This document shows positions 49,801-59,600 of a stretch of DNA of 64,000 nucleotides, piece by piece; the stretch's first letter is position 1, and every line of letters starts with the position of its first letter. Source of the stretch: CAVPKN01 sp963832835 (GTDB lineage Bacteria > Chlamydiota > Chlamydiia > Chlamydiales > JAAKFR01); assembly GCA_963832835.1 (NCBI GenBank), contig CAWHVD010000001.1, forward strand, positions 2,480,001 through 2,544,000, written 5' to 3'. Under the pieces are notes generated by a model. The model saw only the letters and a program-made list of their open reading frames with translations. It was not told the origin of the DNA and ran no database searches. Made by a program: the position numbers and the translations under genes.

Positions 49801-52616
49801 ATTTAGAGCTTTTAGGCTTCGACTCGCAGGGCATTAAAGAGTATATCGAGCATTTTTTTTCGGAAGATCAACAAGAGACGGCTAATCAGGTACGTATTTT
49901 ACTTCAACAACCCCTTGTCAAAAGTCTTGCACACATTCCTATCAACCTGGAGATTTTTTGTTCCCTAGCAATTGCCGACCTTTCCCTGTTCGATTCGGCA
50001 GATGCGCTCACTACGACTAGCATCTATATCAAACTCACCGATTGGTTATTTAAACGTTTTAGAATCGAGCGCAACCATAAAGACCCGGATCAAGTCCGAA
50101 CTGAACCAGAACCTGATGGGGCGTATGAGATCCGTCCTCAAATTCAAGTCATAGAGAAAATAGCATGGGAAGCTATGGAATTAAATACTATGTACCTTCC
50201 TATTAAACTCATTACAAAAATCTTCAGGTCTATAGAACAGGCACAAAGTGTTAAAATTGGTATTGAGTCGATTAGCAGTGTAGGCCCATTGCGCATTGAG
50301 AATGGCGAAGGTGTGTTTATCCATTTCACCTTTCAGGAATATTTTGCAGCAACCTATCTTGCTCACCTTTATCAAGGAAATCCCCAAGAGGCTAAAAAGC
50401 TTTTAGAAAAGATCAAGTTCGAACCTCGTTTCCAGCCCGTGCTAAAGATGGCCGCAGGATGCCTATCCCAAAAAGTAGAGCTCAAAGATTTACAACTCTT
50501 TTTTAATGACCTGTACTCAGAACCTCGAGACTTAGCGGAAAGTTATGAATTAACTCTTTTTGCCCAATGCTTTGAAGAATGTTTACCAGAACATCTTGAG
50601 CAGATTGATCAGTATGAAGGATTCATAACAAGCGCTATTTCCTACATCCACAAAGCTCCGGTACAGGAAATGAAGTTTCAACTTCTCCGTGGTAATACCA
50701 AGCTATTATGCAATCCCAATCTTATGGTTACCATTCTCGACCTGATATCTCCAATTAGCACAAAGGGATGGACTAATTATGAGCAGGAAAGAACACGAAC
50801 GCAGTTGATGCACCTACTGAGCACACTTCCATTAGTGGCCTTAGAAGTTTTAAGGACTCTTGTGAAGATGGCAAGTCATTCTTCATCTCCGGATGCGAAT
50901 GTTCGAGAAAAAGCTATTAAGGCTATTCAAACTATGGCAAATTTTGCGAATGTGAGCCATTTATCAGCCCCACAGGTGCTAATTGAGCTAGTTAAAATAG
51001 CCACCAACTCTTCTCTAGATAAGAGGCTGATAGGAGAGGCCATTAAAGCAATAGCTGCTGTCGCAAAATTGGGGCAAGCATTGCCTTTTGAGGCTCTGAA
51101 TGCTCTGAGGAAAGCGGCAAGCAACCCTTCTCTTTATCCTTATTATCGACAATGTGCATTGGAGGCGATAAGTGATTCCTCTTCTAGTGATTCTTCTGTG
51201 AATCGGATTGTTCAGCGAAAGGCTATTGAAACCCCAGTACAGGTTACGGGAACGAGGCAAGCACTGCCTCAAGCAGTGGTGGCTTCTCTAGAGCAGATGC
51301 TGAGTGATTCCTCTCAAAGTCAGTTTCTCCGACTACAGGCCATTCAGGCAGTGGCAGGACAAGCATTGCCTCAAGAACTGCCGACTCTTCTAGTGAAAAT
51401 GATAAATAATTCTAATCTAGCTGAGGATGTGAGATTAAATGCCATTGCGGGTCTAGCTCAGATTGCGGATATGAGTTACATATTGCCTCAAGAGGCTGTG
51501 ATTGCGTTGATCAAAATCGCAGGCAATTTTTTCACTGATTCTTCTCTGCCTTGGAGGGTTCAAACAGCTGCCATTGATGCTCTAGAGGAAATCGCGGCTG
51601 AAGGACAAGCATTGTCCCAAGAAGTGCAGGCTTCTCTAGTTAAGATTGCGAGTGATTCTTCTGGATATCTGTATATCCGATTACAAGCCATTCAGGCAAT
51701 GATCCACATTGCGAAGGTGGCGGGGCAAGCATTGCCTCAAGAAGTTCTGACTTCTCTAGTGAAAATTGCAAGTAATCCTTCTCTGTCTTCGGATACTCAA
51801 GTAACTGCCATTGACATTCTAGTGAAAATTGCGGCTACGGGACAAGTATTGCCCCAAGTTGCTTACACTTCTATGGTTAAAGTTGCAGGTGATTCTTCTG
51901 CAAATCCGTATTACCGATTACAGGCCATGCGAGCAGCGGTTCATATTGTAAAGGCGGCGGAGGAAGCATTGCCTCCAGAAGTTCTGACTGCTCTAGTGAA
52001 AATAATAAATAATTCTAATCTAGCTGAGCAGCTAAGAAAAGATGCCATTATGGCTCTAGCTCAGATTGCGGGCATGGGTTACATATTGCCTCAAGAGGCT
52101 GTGATTGCGTTGATCAAAATCGCAGGCAATTTTTCTATAGGTGAGCATAAGTCTGGATCTTGTCAAAGTGAAGCCATTCAAGCACTCGGCAGGATAGCGG
52201 GCGCGGGGCAAGCATTGCCTCAAGACGCTCTGGTAGTCCTCACCATGATAGTAAGTGATTCCTCTCTTACAAAATGCTATGTGTATTTTCAAAGAGAGGC
52301 CGCCGAGGCTTTAGGCCATATAGTAAGTAGTGGTCAAACATTACCTTCAGAAACTCTGAGGGCTCTGGAAAGGATTATATATGATTCTTCTTTTGATTGG
52401 TGGGATGTTCGATGTAAGGCCCTCAGTATTTTGAATAGACTCGAGTCGTCTCATCTTATTAAGCAGCCTGATTCTCTGGTGCGAGAAATTTGCTATCTCA
52501 CGCATAGAGCATATGTCATTTCAGAACATCAGGTCAGTATTACTGACAGCAGCCGCAGAATCGTGCAATCTACTTCAGGATGCAAGGAAGATTCTGTAAG
52601 GTGCCCTGTAAAGTAG
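46899..52616 (+). CDS. NLR-like protein: two TIR-like domains, NACHT, HEAT repeats
   Basis: The 1905-aa protein has a duplicated N-terminal unit: helices with FLENLDRTLLVKL or FLEKMDRKFLVRL, then a TIR/SEFIR-like domain (about 153-300: TCFVCFALEANVENWLSKVF, IVCTPGLKKKC, VQEVRIALERY; about 525-670: TCFICCNPQEEE, IIVCTPALKEKC, AQEIRLARERY). A Lys/Glu linker leads to a NACHT ATPase with Walker A GSAGIGKST (about 838), Walker B LVLLDGYDEL (about 917) and VIITSRPREIGG. HEAT-type repeats fill about 1310-1880 (ALPQEVLTSLVKIASNPS). This is the STAND/NLR layout of sensor, switch and effector. The start is a TTG with AAGG upstream. The 3' end overlaps dnaE by 47 bp on the opposite strand. Confidence 0.85.
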   Translation: MFINSIGRGAFYPRFTRNFFRYSKGIPPLKTHQLALRSFSLPPTSSKKITKAISYEILDHPLIAAETSLHLLQQDVANKEMCTQKIQTLLEQERTHKNPQFFDFLENLDRTLLVKLQHHGETFKELLLLKDATRMCFEEHLHIIKAASPRKTNTTCFVCFALEANVENWLSKVFVPDLTRIGIEPVYGPWDLSHDMDLNAFQSQIRHTDLALIVCTPGLKKKCTERVKAITGCVQEVRIALERYNDDDKQGTLFTVLLHGKRKDCIPTPILEPIFAAKFEVLNNERTTELYDYYSKAFRMFASLAGIPSKDAGELKEAFIETASTRIFGNGLDAQVVRSWSEERYRKGMGELGKFMAPNPEPSVTNTKKADPQIPRICKTRFDAEHYLNLAQKNENAASAVGYIKKALSYFKKTDPGLHYAHFLEKMDRKFLVRLVEQDKAQARISRTFSEKIEPLEVEIALPIGVDNVRATWPRLSEKQDRPSECSSFPRKCEKSGLEPILLEKDAVRMTFEKILVHFAKLPSIPTCFICCNPQEEEVVSWVHHVLASDLEKIGVRPIYAQKDLSHTGDYKSFQAQVRTADRIIIVCTPALKEKCTPGNLTGVAQEIRLARERYNQPEPGISLLYKQGNRASSCPDPVFEPIFAGEYAHSDHPIEKNVSNYYEMAFEFFAPMKKISNREALRLKEHFIDEVHKILAGQINKNEVEQWKAIRFTQIEMNTLEALQKIYARIENTQPHLLIQEDLRMHYASKKYLSLLVSQKEIPIEQLYTRLAIIGEAEKKKKKTEAQEAKNDHSLGQIEDQRPLVHESFFEPKQALLLEELFKHDQLKGATKRILIQGSAGIGKSTLCHHIAYRWAQKTLFKEFEYLLWLPLHRLDKNNMRLMQNPTWHDYVAHECGLESAQARALFSNEANQKKTLVLLDGYDELSSDATNPNGCFYPILKVLKEFPNVIITSRPREIGGFTKNCDLELLGFDSQGIKEYIEHFFSEDQQETANQVRILLQQPLVKSLAHIPINLEIFCSLAIADLSLFDSADALTTTSIYIKLTDWLFKRFRIERNHKDPDQVRTEPEPDGAYEIRPQIQVIEKIAWEAMELNTMYLPIKLITKIFRSIEQAQSVKIGIESISSVGPLRIENGEGVFIHFTFQEYFAATYLAHLYQGNPQEAKKLLEKIKFEPRFQPVLKMAAGCLSQKVELKDLQLFFNDLYSEPRDLAESYELTLFAQCFEECLPEHLEQIDQYEGFITSAISYIHKAPVQEMKFQLLRGNTKLLCNPNLMVTILDLISPISTKGWTNYEQERTRTQLMHLLSTLPLVALEVLRTLVKMASHSSSPDANVREKAIKAIQTMANFANVSHLSAPQVLIELVKIATNSSLDKRLIGEAIKAIAAVAKLGQALPFEALNALRKAASNPSLYPYYRQCALEAISDSSSSDSSVNRIVQRKAIETPVQVTGTRQALPQAVVASLEQMLSDSSQSQFLRLQAIQAVAGQALPQELPTLLVKMINNSNLAEDVRLNAIAGLAQIADMSYILPQEAVIALIKIAGNFFTDSSLPWRVQTAAIDALEEIAAEGQALSQEVQASLVKIASDSSGYLYIRLQAIQAMIHIAKVAGQALPQEVLTSLVKIASNPSLSSDTQVTAIDILVKIAATGQVLPQVAYTSMVKVAGDSSANPYYRLQAMRAAVHIVKAAEEALPPEVLTALVKIINNSNLAEQLRKDAIMALAQIAGMGYILPQEAVIALIKIAGNFSIGEHKSGSCQSEAIQALGRIAGAGQALPQDALVVLTMIVSDSSLTKCYVYFQREAAEALGHIVSSGQTLPSETLRALERIIYDSSFDWWDVRCKALSILNRLESSHLIKQPDSLVREICYLTHRAYVISEHQVSITDSSRRIVQSTSGCKEDSVRCPVK

Positions 52617-55600
52617 AAGAGAGAGTGACCCCACCGGAGAGGTGGAGGGTGCCCATACACTTTCCGTCGGCATAAAACTCCATGTGCGCAGGGCTAGCTC
52701 CGGGATGGGCCTGAAGCAGCTCTTTGAGCTTGAGAATATGGGTGTGGCGTGTTTGGCGCAGATCGAGCTTAACCTCGAATTTTTGAGGGGCCGGCTTCGG
52801 TTTCTCTTTTTCTTGCATAGGAGCCTTTTTGGGTTGTGAGTTGAAACGTCCAGCCTGCATCTTCACCCTATCAAAGGCTTTGTCGCAGGCCTCGATGACA
52901 CTCTCATTGACTTTTGTTAAATCCTCGAGCCAGCGACAGGAGAGGCGTAGATTCTCTTCCCGTTTGTCAATCTGCAGCACGGCATAGATGAGTTGATTTT
53001 CCAATAACAGATGGTTTTTTTCCTCGTAGAGATCGGCCCAGATGGGCAGCTCATAGGTTTCCATACCATCGCTGATATTGAGAATAGCGAATTTTTTTTG
53101 TGTCTTTTGCGAGATACGCGTTTGGACCGTTTCTACAATAAACGCGCATCGCATCACTCCATTGTGATCGAAGTTTTCAGCTTCACAAAGAGGAACACAG
53201 GAAAGTCGTTGGAGGATATTGCGATAGGCGTCCATGGGATGGCCGGTCAAGAAAAACCCAAGTAGTTCTTTCTCTTTTTTAAGGATATCGCTTTTTAAAG
53301 TAGGTCTCACAACCTGTGGCGGGTTTTTAAAGCGTGTTGAGGAATCAGCGCCCATCAAGGAAAATAAAGTGAGGACACCCGATAGAGCCTCCTTCTGGTC
53401 TTTGGAAGCAGTGTCATACATCTCATCGACACTTAACTTTAAGGCATCGCGACCCCAACCCGTAAAATCAAAACTCCCCGCATCGACCAGGCACTCGATC
53501 GCTTTTTTACCCACACGTGACAAATCAATGCGCTTAAAAAATGCATAGAAATCGGTGAAGGGACCGCCATTCTTGCGCTCTTCCAAAATAGCTTCGACCG
53601 CTCCCTCTCCCACTCCTTTGATGCCGTTCATCGCAAAACGGATCCCCTTTTCTGTGGCAACAAACTCCTTGCCGGCTTCATTGATATCTGGGGGAAGAAT
53701 AGGGATTCCCATCGATTGGCATTCTCGGATGAATTTGGCAACTTTGGTCACATCATCACGATCACAGGTCATCAATGCGGCCATCCATTCTCTTGGATAA
53801 ATCGCCTTGAGATACGCTGTCACATAGGTCAGAAAGCCATAAGCTGCTGCGTGGGATTTATTAAAACCATATGAGGCGAACTTCTCGATCTTGTCAAAAA
53901 TTTCTGTAGCGACCTCTTCTAAAATGCCATTGGCGACAGCACCTCGACGAAATTTCTCCCTCTCTTGCTCCATTTGGGCATGGTCTTTTTTGCCCATCGC
54001 TCGCCTGAGCACATCCCCTTCTCCGAGTGAATATTGAGCCAATTTTTGAGCGATCTGCATCACCTGCTCCTGGTAGACCATGATTCCATAGGTCTCTTCC
54101 AAGATAGGCACCAGCCAGGGATGATCGTACTCGATCGGCTCTCTGCCATGCTTTCGGTTAATAAAAGAAGGAATCATGTCCATCGGGCCTGGACGGTAAA
54201 GGGCACCTATGGCGATAATCTCTTCGAATTTATCAGGCAGCAATTGGCGCCCCAAATCCTGCATACCGCCCGACTCCATCTGAAACACGCCGAGCGTTCT
54301 ACCTTGATGCAACAAGTGAAAGGCTCTTGGATCATCAAGAGGTAAATTCACCCAATCGATCTCTTTATCCGTGTTACGCTTCACTGCATCGCAGGCAATT
54401 TGAATGGAGGTCAAGGTCTTGAGACCCAAAAAGTCAATTTTGAGCATCCCCACGGCTTCCACAGGCTTCATGGAATACTGCGTGGCTGCCATATCTGAAT
54501 CTTTAGCCAAACAGATCGGTATATGATCGGTCAAGGGCTCGCCGCTCACAATTAAGCCGGCGGCGTGGATACCGGTATTGCGGATCGACCCCTCTAATTT
54601 TTTTCCCAAGTCGATGATTTTTCTGGCATCCTCATCCTCGACATACATCCTGTTTAGATCAGGATCTATTTCAAGCGCCTTTTCAAGCGTCATTTTGGGA
54701 TCTTCAGGCACAAATTTGGCGATCTGATTCACCTTGGCTAGCGGGACAGAAAGGACTCGACCAACATCTTTGATGGTCATACGCGCTTTCATCGTACCGA
54801 AGGTGATGATCTGGGCGACATTGTCTTTGCCGTATTTGCGCAATGTGTAATCAATCACTTCCCCGCGCCTATCCATGCAGATGTCAACGTCGATATCAGG
54901 GTAAGAAATCCTCTCAGGATTGATGAATCTTTCGAAGAAAAGGTGAAAGCGTAACGGCTCAATATCGGTCACACCGATCAAATATAAGATGATTGAGCCG
55001 GCTCCAGACCCCCTTCCGGGCCCCATCGGAATGCCTTGTTTTTTGGCCCAGTCAATAAAATCCCATACAATCAAAAGATAATCGCACATCTCTTTTGAGA
55101 TAATCAGCTCCAGCTCCAGCTTTAACCGCTCACGTACAGTGGTCATGGGGTCTTGTTCTGGATATTTTTCGGCAACCTTTGCCAGGGCTTCTGTGGAGTA
55201 GCGACGCGCAATTCCCTCTTCGCATAATTGCTTTAAGAATGCAGCTGAAGCCACTTTCCTCTCTTCTGGCGTGCATTTTTGTCCCTCCAGGGCGGGGGGC
55301 ACGTAGACGGGGTAGTGCTTGGTGTTGAAATCGAGCTTCAAATGGCATTTTTCTGCCACCTCTAGAGTATTAGAGATCGCCTCGGGAAGGTCGTGAAAAA
55401 GAGCGGACATTTCCAAGGGCGATTTAAAGTAGAGCTCGTGGCTTTCATAAGTGCGTCTCTTGGGATTGGGCACACGGAAGGTGTTTTGGCCATAGCTGTC
55501 TTTTTCCCAAATTTCAACCGGCTCTCCTGATTGGATATTGAGCAAAACCTCGTGCGCTTTCCAATCTTCGGGTTCCAGATAGTGGCTGTCATTGGTCGCC

Positions 55601-56265
55601 ACCAATTTGATGCCCATACGTCTACCCGTTTCTACCAATATCTGATTCACGCGGGTCTGCTTTTCAATGTAATCGCGGTAGTGTTGCTGTAGCCACGTCT
55701 CCGGGAAAGCTGCGACTTTCACCTCGTCCATCGTATGTCTTTGCAGCTCCAGATAGTAATCCTCTCCAAACAAGTCACGGTGCCAGTTGATCTCCGCTTC
55801 AAGATCTGCAGCGGTTCCATGCAAGGCCGCATGTGCCACTTGGCTTGATAGACACCCCGAAAGGCAAATCAACCCTTTATGATACTCTTTGAGCAGTTCC
55901 TTATCGATACGGGGATGATAATAAAAGCCATCCAAATATCCCTTAGAACTGAGGCGGCATAGGTTGTGATACCCTTCTTCATCCTTTGCAAGCAAAACGA
56001 GGTGAAAGGCTGTTTTTTGGTGCGAGCCGATCTTCTTTTTTTCCAAACGCGAGGTGGGCGCCATGTAAACCTCGCAACCGATGATCGCCTTGACTCCGGC
56101 GCTCTTGCATGCTTTATAAAAATCGATGGCCCCATGCATATTGCCGTGGTCGGTCAGAGCAACTGCGGGCATCCCCAACTGATTTGCCCTTTGCGCTATC
56201 CCTTCGACAGAAGCAGAGGCATCCAGAATCGAATATTGAGAGTGACAGTGTAACGGAACCCACAT
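52570..56265 (-). CDS. dnaE: DNA polymerase III subunit alpha
   Basis: The 1231-aa polymerase has an N-terminal PHP domain (HCHSQYSILDASASVEGIA, ALTDHGNMHGAIDFYK). The palm acids lie in PDIDVDICMDRRGEVIDYTL, and GPGRGSGAGSIILYLIGV is also present. The C-terminal OB and tau-binding regions are complete. It is the replicative polymerase and corresponds to CT545. Its last 47 bp overlap the convergent TIR-NACHT gene. Confidence 0.98.
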   Translation of the reverse strand: MWVPLHCHSQYSILDASASVEGIAQRANQLGMPAVALTDHGNMHGAIDFYKACKSAGVKAIIGCEVYMAPTSRLEKKKIGSHQKTAFHLVLLAKDEEGYHNLCRLSSKGYLDGFYYHPRIDKELLKEYHKGLICLSGCLSSQVAHAALHGTAADLEAEINWHRDLFGEDYYLELQRHTMDEVKVAAFPETWLQQHYRDYIEKQTRVNQILVETGRRMGIKLVATNDSHYLEPEDWKAHEVLLNIQSGEPVEIWEKDSYGQNTFRVPNPKRRTYESHELYFKSPLEMSALFHDLPEAISNTLEVAEKCHLKLDFNTKHYPVYVPPALEGQKCTPEERKVASAAFLKQLCEEGIARRYSTEALAKVAEKYPEQDPMTTVRERLKLELELIISKEMCDYLLIVWDFIDWAKKQGIPMGPGRGSGAGSIILYLIGVTDIEPLRFHLFFERFINPERISYPDIDVDICMDRRGEVIDYTLRKYGKDNVAQIITFGTMKARMTIKDVGRVLSVPLAKVNQIAKFVPEDPKMTLEKALEIDPDLNRMYVEDEDARKIIDLGKKLEGSIRNTGIHAAGLIVSGEPLTDHIPICLAKDSDMAATQYSMKPVEAVGMLKIDFLGLKTLTSIQIACDAVKRNTDKEIDWVNLPLDDPRAFHLLHQGRTLGVFQMESGGMQDLGRQLLPDKFEEIIAIGALYRPGPMDMIPSFINRKHGREPIEYDHPWLVPILEETYGIMVYQEQVMQIAQKLAQYSLGEGDVLRRAMGKKDHAQMEQEREKFRRGAVANGILEEVATEIFDKIEKFASYGFNKSHAAAYGFLTYVTAYLKAIYPREWMAALMTCDRDDVTKVAKFIRECQSMGIPILPPDINEAGKEFVATEKGIRFAMNGIKGVGEGAVEAILEERKNGGPFTDFYAFFKRIDLSRVGKKAIECLVDAGSFDFTGWGRDALKLSVDEMYDTASKDQKEALSGVLTLFSLMGADSSTRFKNPPQVVRPTLKSDILKKEKELLGFFLTGHPMDAYRNILQRLSCVPLCEAENFDHNGVMRCAFIVETVQTRISQKTQKKFAILNISDGMETYELPIWADLYEEKNHLLLENQLIYAVLQIDKREENLRLSCRWLEDLTKVNESVIEACDKAFDRVKMQAGRFNSQPKKAPMQEKEKPKPAPQKFEVKLDLRQTRHTHILKLKELLQAHPGASPAHMEFYADGKCMGTLHLSGGVTLSSTLQGTLQNLPCILK

Positions 56266-56472
56266 AAGACCTTGAAAATACCACCTCTTTTGTTTGTTGT
56301 CGAATGAGCACTATGCACTGACACGAAAGTTTTTTTTGGTAAAACCTCTTCAATAAAAACATTTAAACGATTCTCTCTGTATGCTCTACGTCCTCTGCTT
56401 ATTTGAAAGATCATAGAGAAGATTTAAGACAGGGTGTTATAGCAATCCGTAGAAATAACACTACAAATTTAG

Positions 56473-56600
56473 ACTGGATGGCGTGACAGATTTGGGCAAT
56501 CGTTTCGAAGCTCATATTTTTAAATATGGGCGAGAAGGGACTGTTCAAAAATGGCATGTTACCCAGTACCACTTCTTGGCTTTATTTTCTGGAAATGGTA
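56473..56600. mobile_element. foldback element, copy 3 (left end lost)
   Basis: The internal part (gacagatttgggcaatcgtt) and the right terminal repeat (ending ggaaatggta) match copies 1 and 2, while the left terminal repeat is cut at about 56473. The right end runs into the 3' end of czcA and supplies its stop codon. The remaining gap 56266-56472 has no gene and presumably holds the dnaE promoter. Confidence 0.75.
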
Positions 56601-59600
56601 TTAGATTTCGTCAGAAAGCGACCGCACAGTAACGGGATAATGAACAGAGTAAGCAGAGTTGAGCTGATTAGGCCACCGATGACGACAGTTGCAAGAGGTT
56701 TTTGGATCTCAGCACCAGCACCTGTAGAAAGGGCCATGGGGATGAATCCCAAGGAGGCAACCATTGCGGTCATCAATACGGGACGCAGACGCGTTATGGC
56801 CCCTTTGACAACAGCTTTTTTTGGTGGCATGCCTTTTTGAATGAGCTGCGAGATGTAAGTTACCAGAACAAGACCATTCAATACGGCAATCCCTGAAAGG
56901 GCAATAAACCCGACTCCGGCCGAGATAGAGAAGGGAATCCCTCGAATCCATAGAGCGATGATGCCTCCTGTAATGGCAAGAGGGACCCCACTGAATACGA
57001 GTATGGCTTTTTTGATCGATTGCAAAGCACTGTAGAGCAAAAAGAAAATCACTAAGAAGCAGACGGGAACTAAAATCAAAAGCTGCTGCCGCGCTGATTC
57101 CAGATTTTCGAACTGCCCACCCCAACCAATCCAGTAACCCGGAGGCAGCTTCACGTGGGTACGTACTTGAGCCTTGGCCTCTTCCACAAATGAGCCGAGA
57201 TCTCTACCCCGCACATTTGCTTGTACAATGAAAACACGCTTACTGTTTTCGCGGCTCACTTCGTTGATCCCCTCTTGCATATTCAGAGCAGCTACTTCAT
57301 GTAAAGGGACATAAGGGAATGAAATCGAGCTTTTTCCCAGTGCGGGTAATATGACCGGGAGGGTTTCTAGTGTGGTGAGATCATGCCTTAAATGCTGTGG
57401 AAGGCGAATCACGATATCAAATCTGCGATCTCCCTCAAAAATCGTACCTACCTTTTTACCCCCAATCGCTGTTGAGATCACATCAAATACATCCGTCCCA
57501 TTCAACCCTAAACGGCTCATCGCCTCATTGTTGATCTCAATTGCAAGCGTGGGCTGTCCATCAGCTTGAGTAGCACTCAAATCCTCAGCCCCGGGAATCG
57601 CGCTGACTATACTCGAGATGCGTGAACCAAGCTTTTCCAAGACTGTGTAATCATCACCATAAACTTTAATCGCTAAATCGCCACGCGTGCCAGCAATTAA
57701 TTCGTTGAAGCGCATCTCGATCGGTTGTGTGAATTCATACAGGTTGCCCGGGGCACTTTGAAGTGCTGCTTCAAACTGATGAATCATATTCTCTTTAGAT
57801 AAACGGGGATTTGGCCACTCAGAACTGGGCTTCAGCATAATAAAAGTGTCGGATGCATTAGGGGGCATCGGGTCAGAAGCAACAACAGCTGTCCCCGTTT
57901 TAGAAAAGACATAGCTCACTTCGGGTTGCTGGATTAAAATCGATTCTACTTGACGTTGCATCTTACTCGATTCGCTCAAGGAAGTACTGGGAATCCGGAT
58001 TGCTTGCATGGCAATATCCCGCTCATCGAGTGTAGGCACAAATTCTTGACCCAAGAACATAAAAAGGCCAACGGCAGAGGCCGTCAAAACACTTGCGCCC
58101 ACAAGAAGAGGCATAGGCCGCTGAATCATCTTCAGCAACAGAGGTGTATATAGCGCTTTGGCTTTCTGAATGAAGAAGCTCTCTTTCTCTTGTACTTTGC
58201 CCGAGATGATCAGGGTAAGCATTGCGGGCACAAAGGTAATCGAGAGGGCAAATGCTGCAATCAAAGCAAAAATCACTGTAAGGGCCATAGGGTGGAACAT
58301 TTTACCTTCGACTCCATGGAAAGCCAAAATAGGGACGTAAACAATGATGATGATTGCCTGCCCAAAGACGGTTGGTTGGATCATCTCCTTAGTAGCTCGT
58401 GAAATCACCTCTACACGCTCTGAAGGAGCTAAAATCCTACCGAGGTTCTTTTGGCGCCCAGCAAGCTTACGTAAACAATTTTCTGTAATGATGATGGCGC
58501 CGTCAACAATCAACCCAAAATCAAGAGCTCCCAAACTCATAAGGTTGCCACTAATGTTAAATTTCACCATCCCGATCGCAGTGAGAAGCATCGAAAGAGG
58601 GATGATAGAAGCTGTGATGAGTGCCGCACGGATGTTATTCAGCATGAAAAACAGGACACCGATAACGAGCAAGGCCCCTTCTGCGAGGTTAAATGCCACT
58701 GTTTGAATCGTGGAATCAACCAGATTGGTGCGGTTTAAAATGGCGGTAATCGTGATGTCTTGAGGCAAGCTAGGGCGCACATCTTCCAACTTGTCATGGA
58801 CAGCCGTTGAAACAGTGCGGCTATTTGCACCGATGAGCATCATCGCCGTCCCGATGACTGTCTCACGCCCATCTTTGCTCGCGCTGCCGGTACGGAGTTC
58901 TTCTCCAAGCCCTATAGAGGCGAGATCCTTGATTCGGATAGGGACCCCTTCTTTGGTAACTACAACAATATTTCCCAACTGATCAAAATTCTTCACTCGA
59001 TTATCAGAAGTGACAATATAGCTCTCGTTTTTGAGCTCTAAATACCCAGCTCCAATACTCGAATTATTAGACTCAATTGCATGAGCCAAATCGGAAAAGC
59101 TGATTCCCAAGGAGATCATTTTTTGCGGATCAGGAGTGATATGATATTGCCGTACAAACCCACCAATCGAATCGATATCTGCAATACCTGCTACGCCCTT
59201 CAATTGCGGACGGATGATCCAATCTTGAACGGTGCGTAAATAGGAGGCCAATTCAAAATCTGATTTCAAATGCAGACCTTCCGCCGTCAGGTAGCTACCA
59301 TCACTCTGCCATCCCGCCTCACCATCCACAGCCTCGACACCCACACCACGCGGATGCATGTATTCGACCGACCACATGTACACTTCGCCAAGACCTGTTG
59401 AGGTGGGCCCCATTTTGGGCTCGACACCAGCGGGTAAAAATTCTTTTGCCTCTAGAAGCCTTTCATTAATCTGTTGACGGGCAAAGTATACATCCACATG
59501 GTCCTCAAAAATGGCCGTCACCTGAGAAAAGCCACTTCTAGAAATAGAACGAGTCGATTCTAATCCAGGGATACCGGCAAGTGCATTCTCGACAGGAAAA

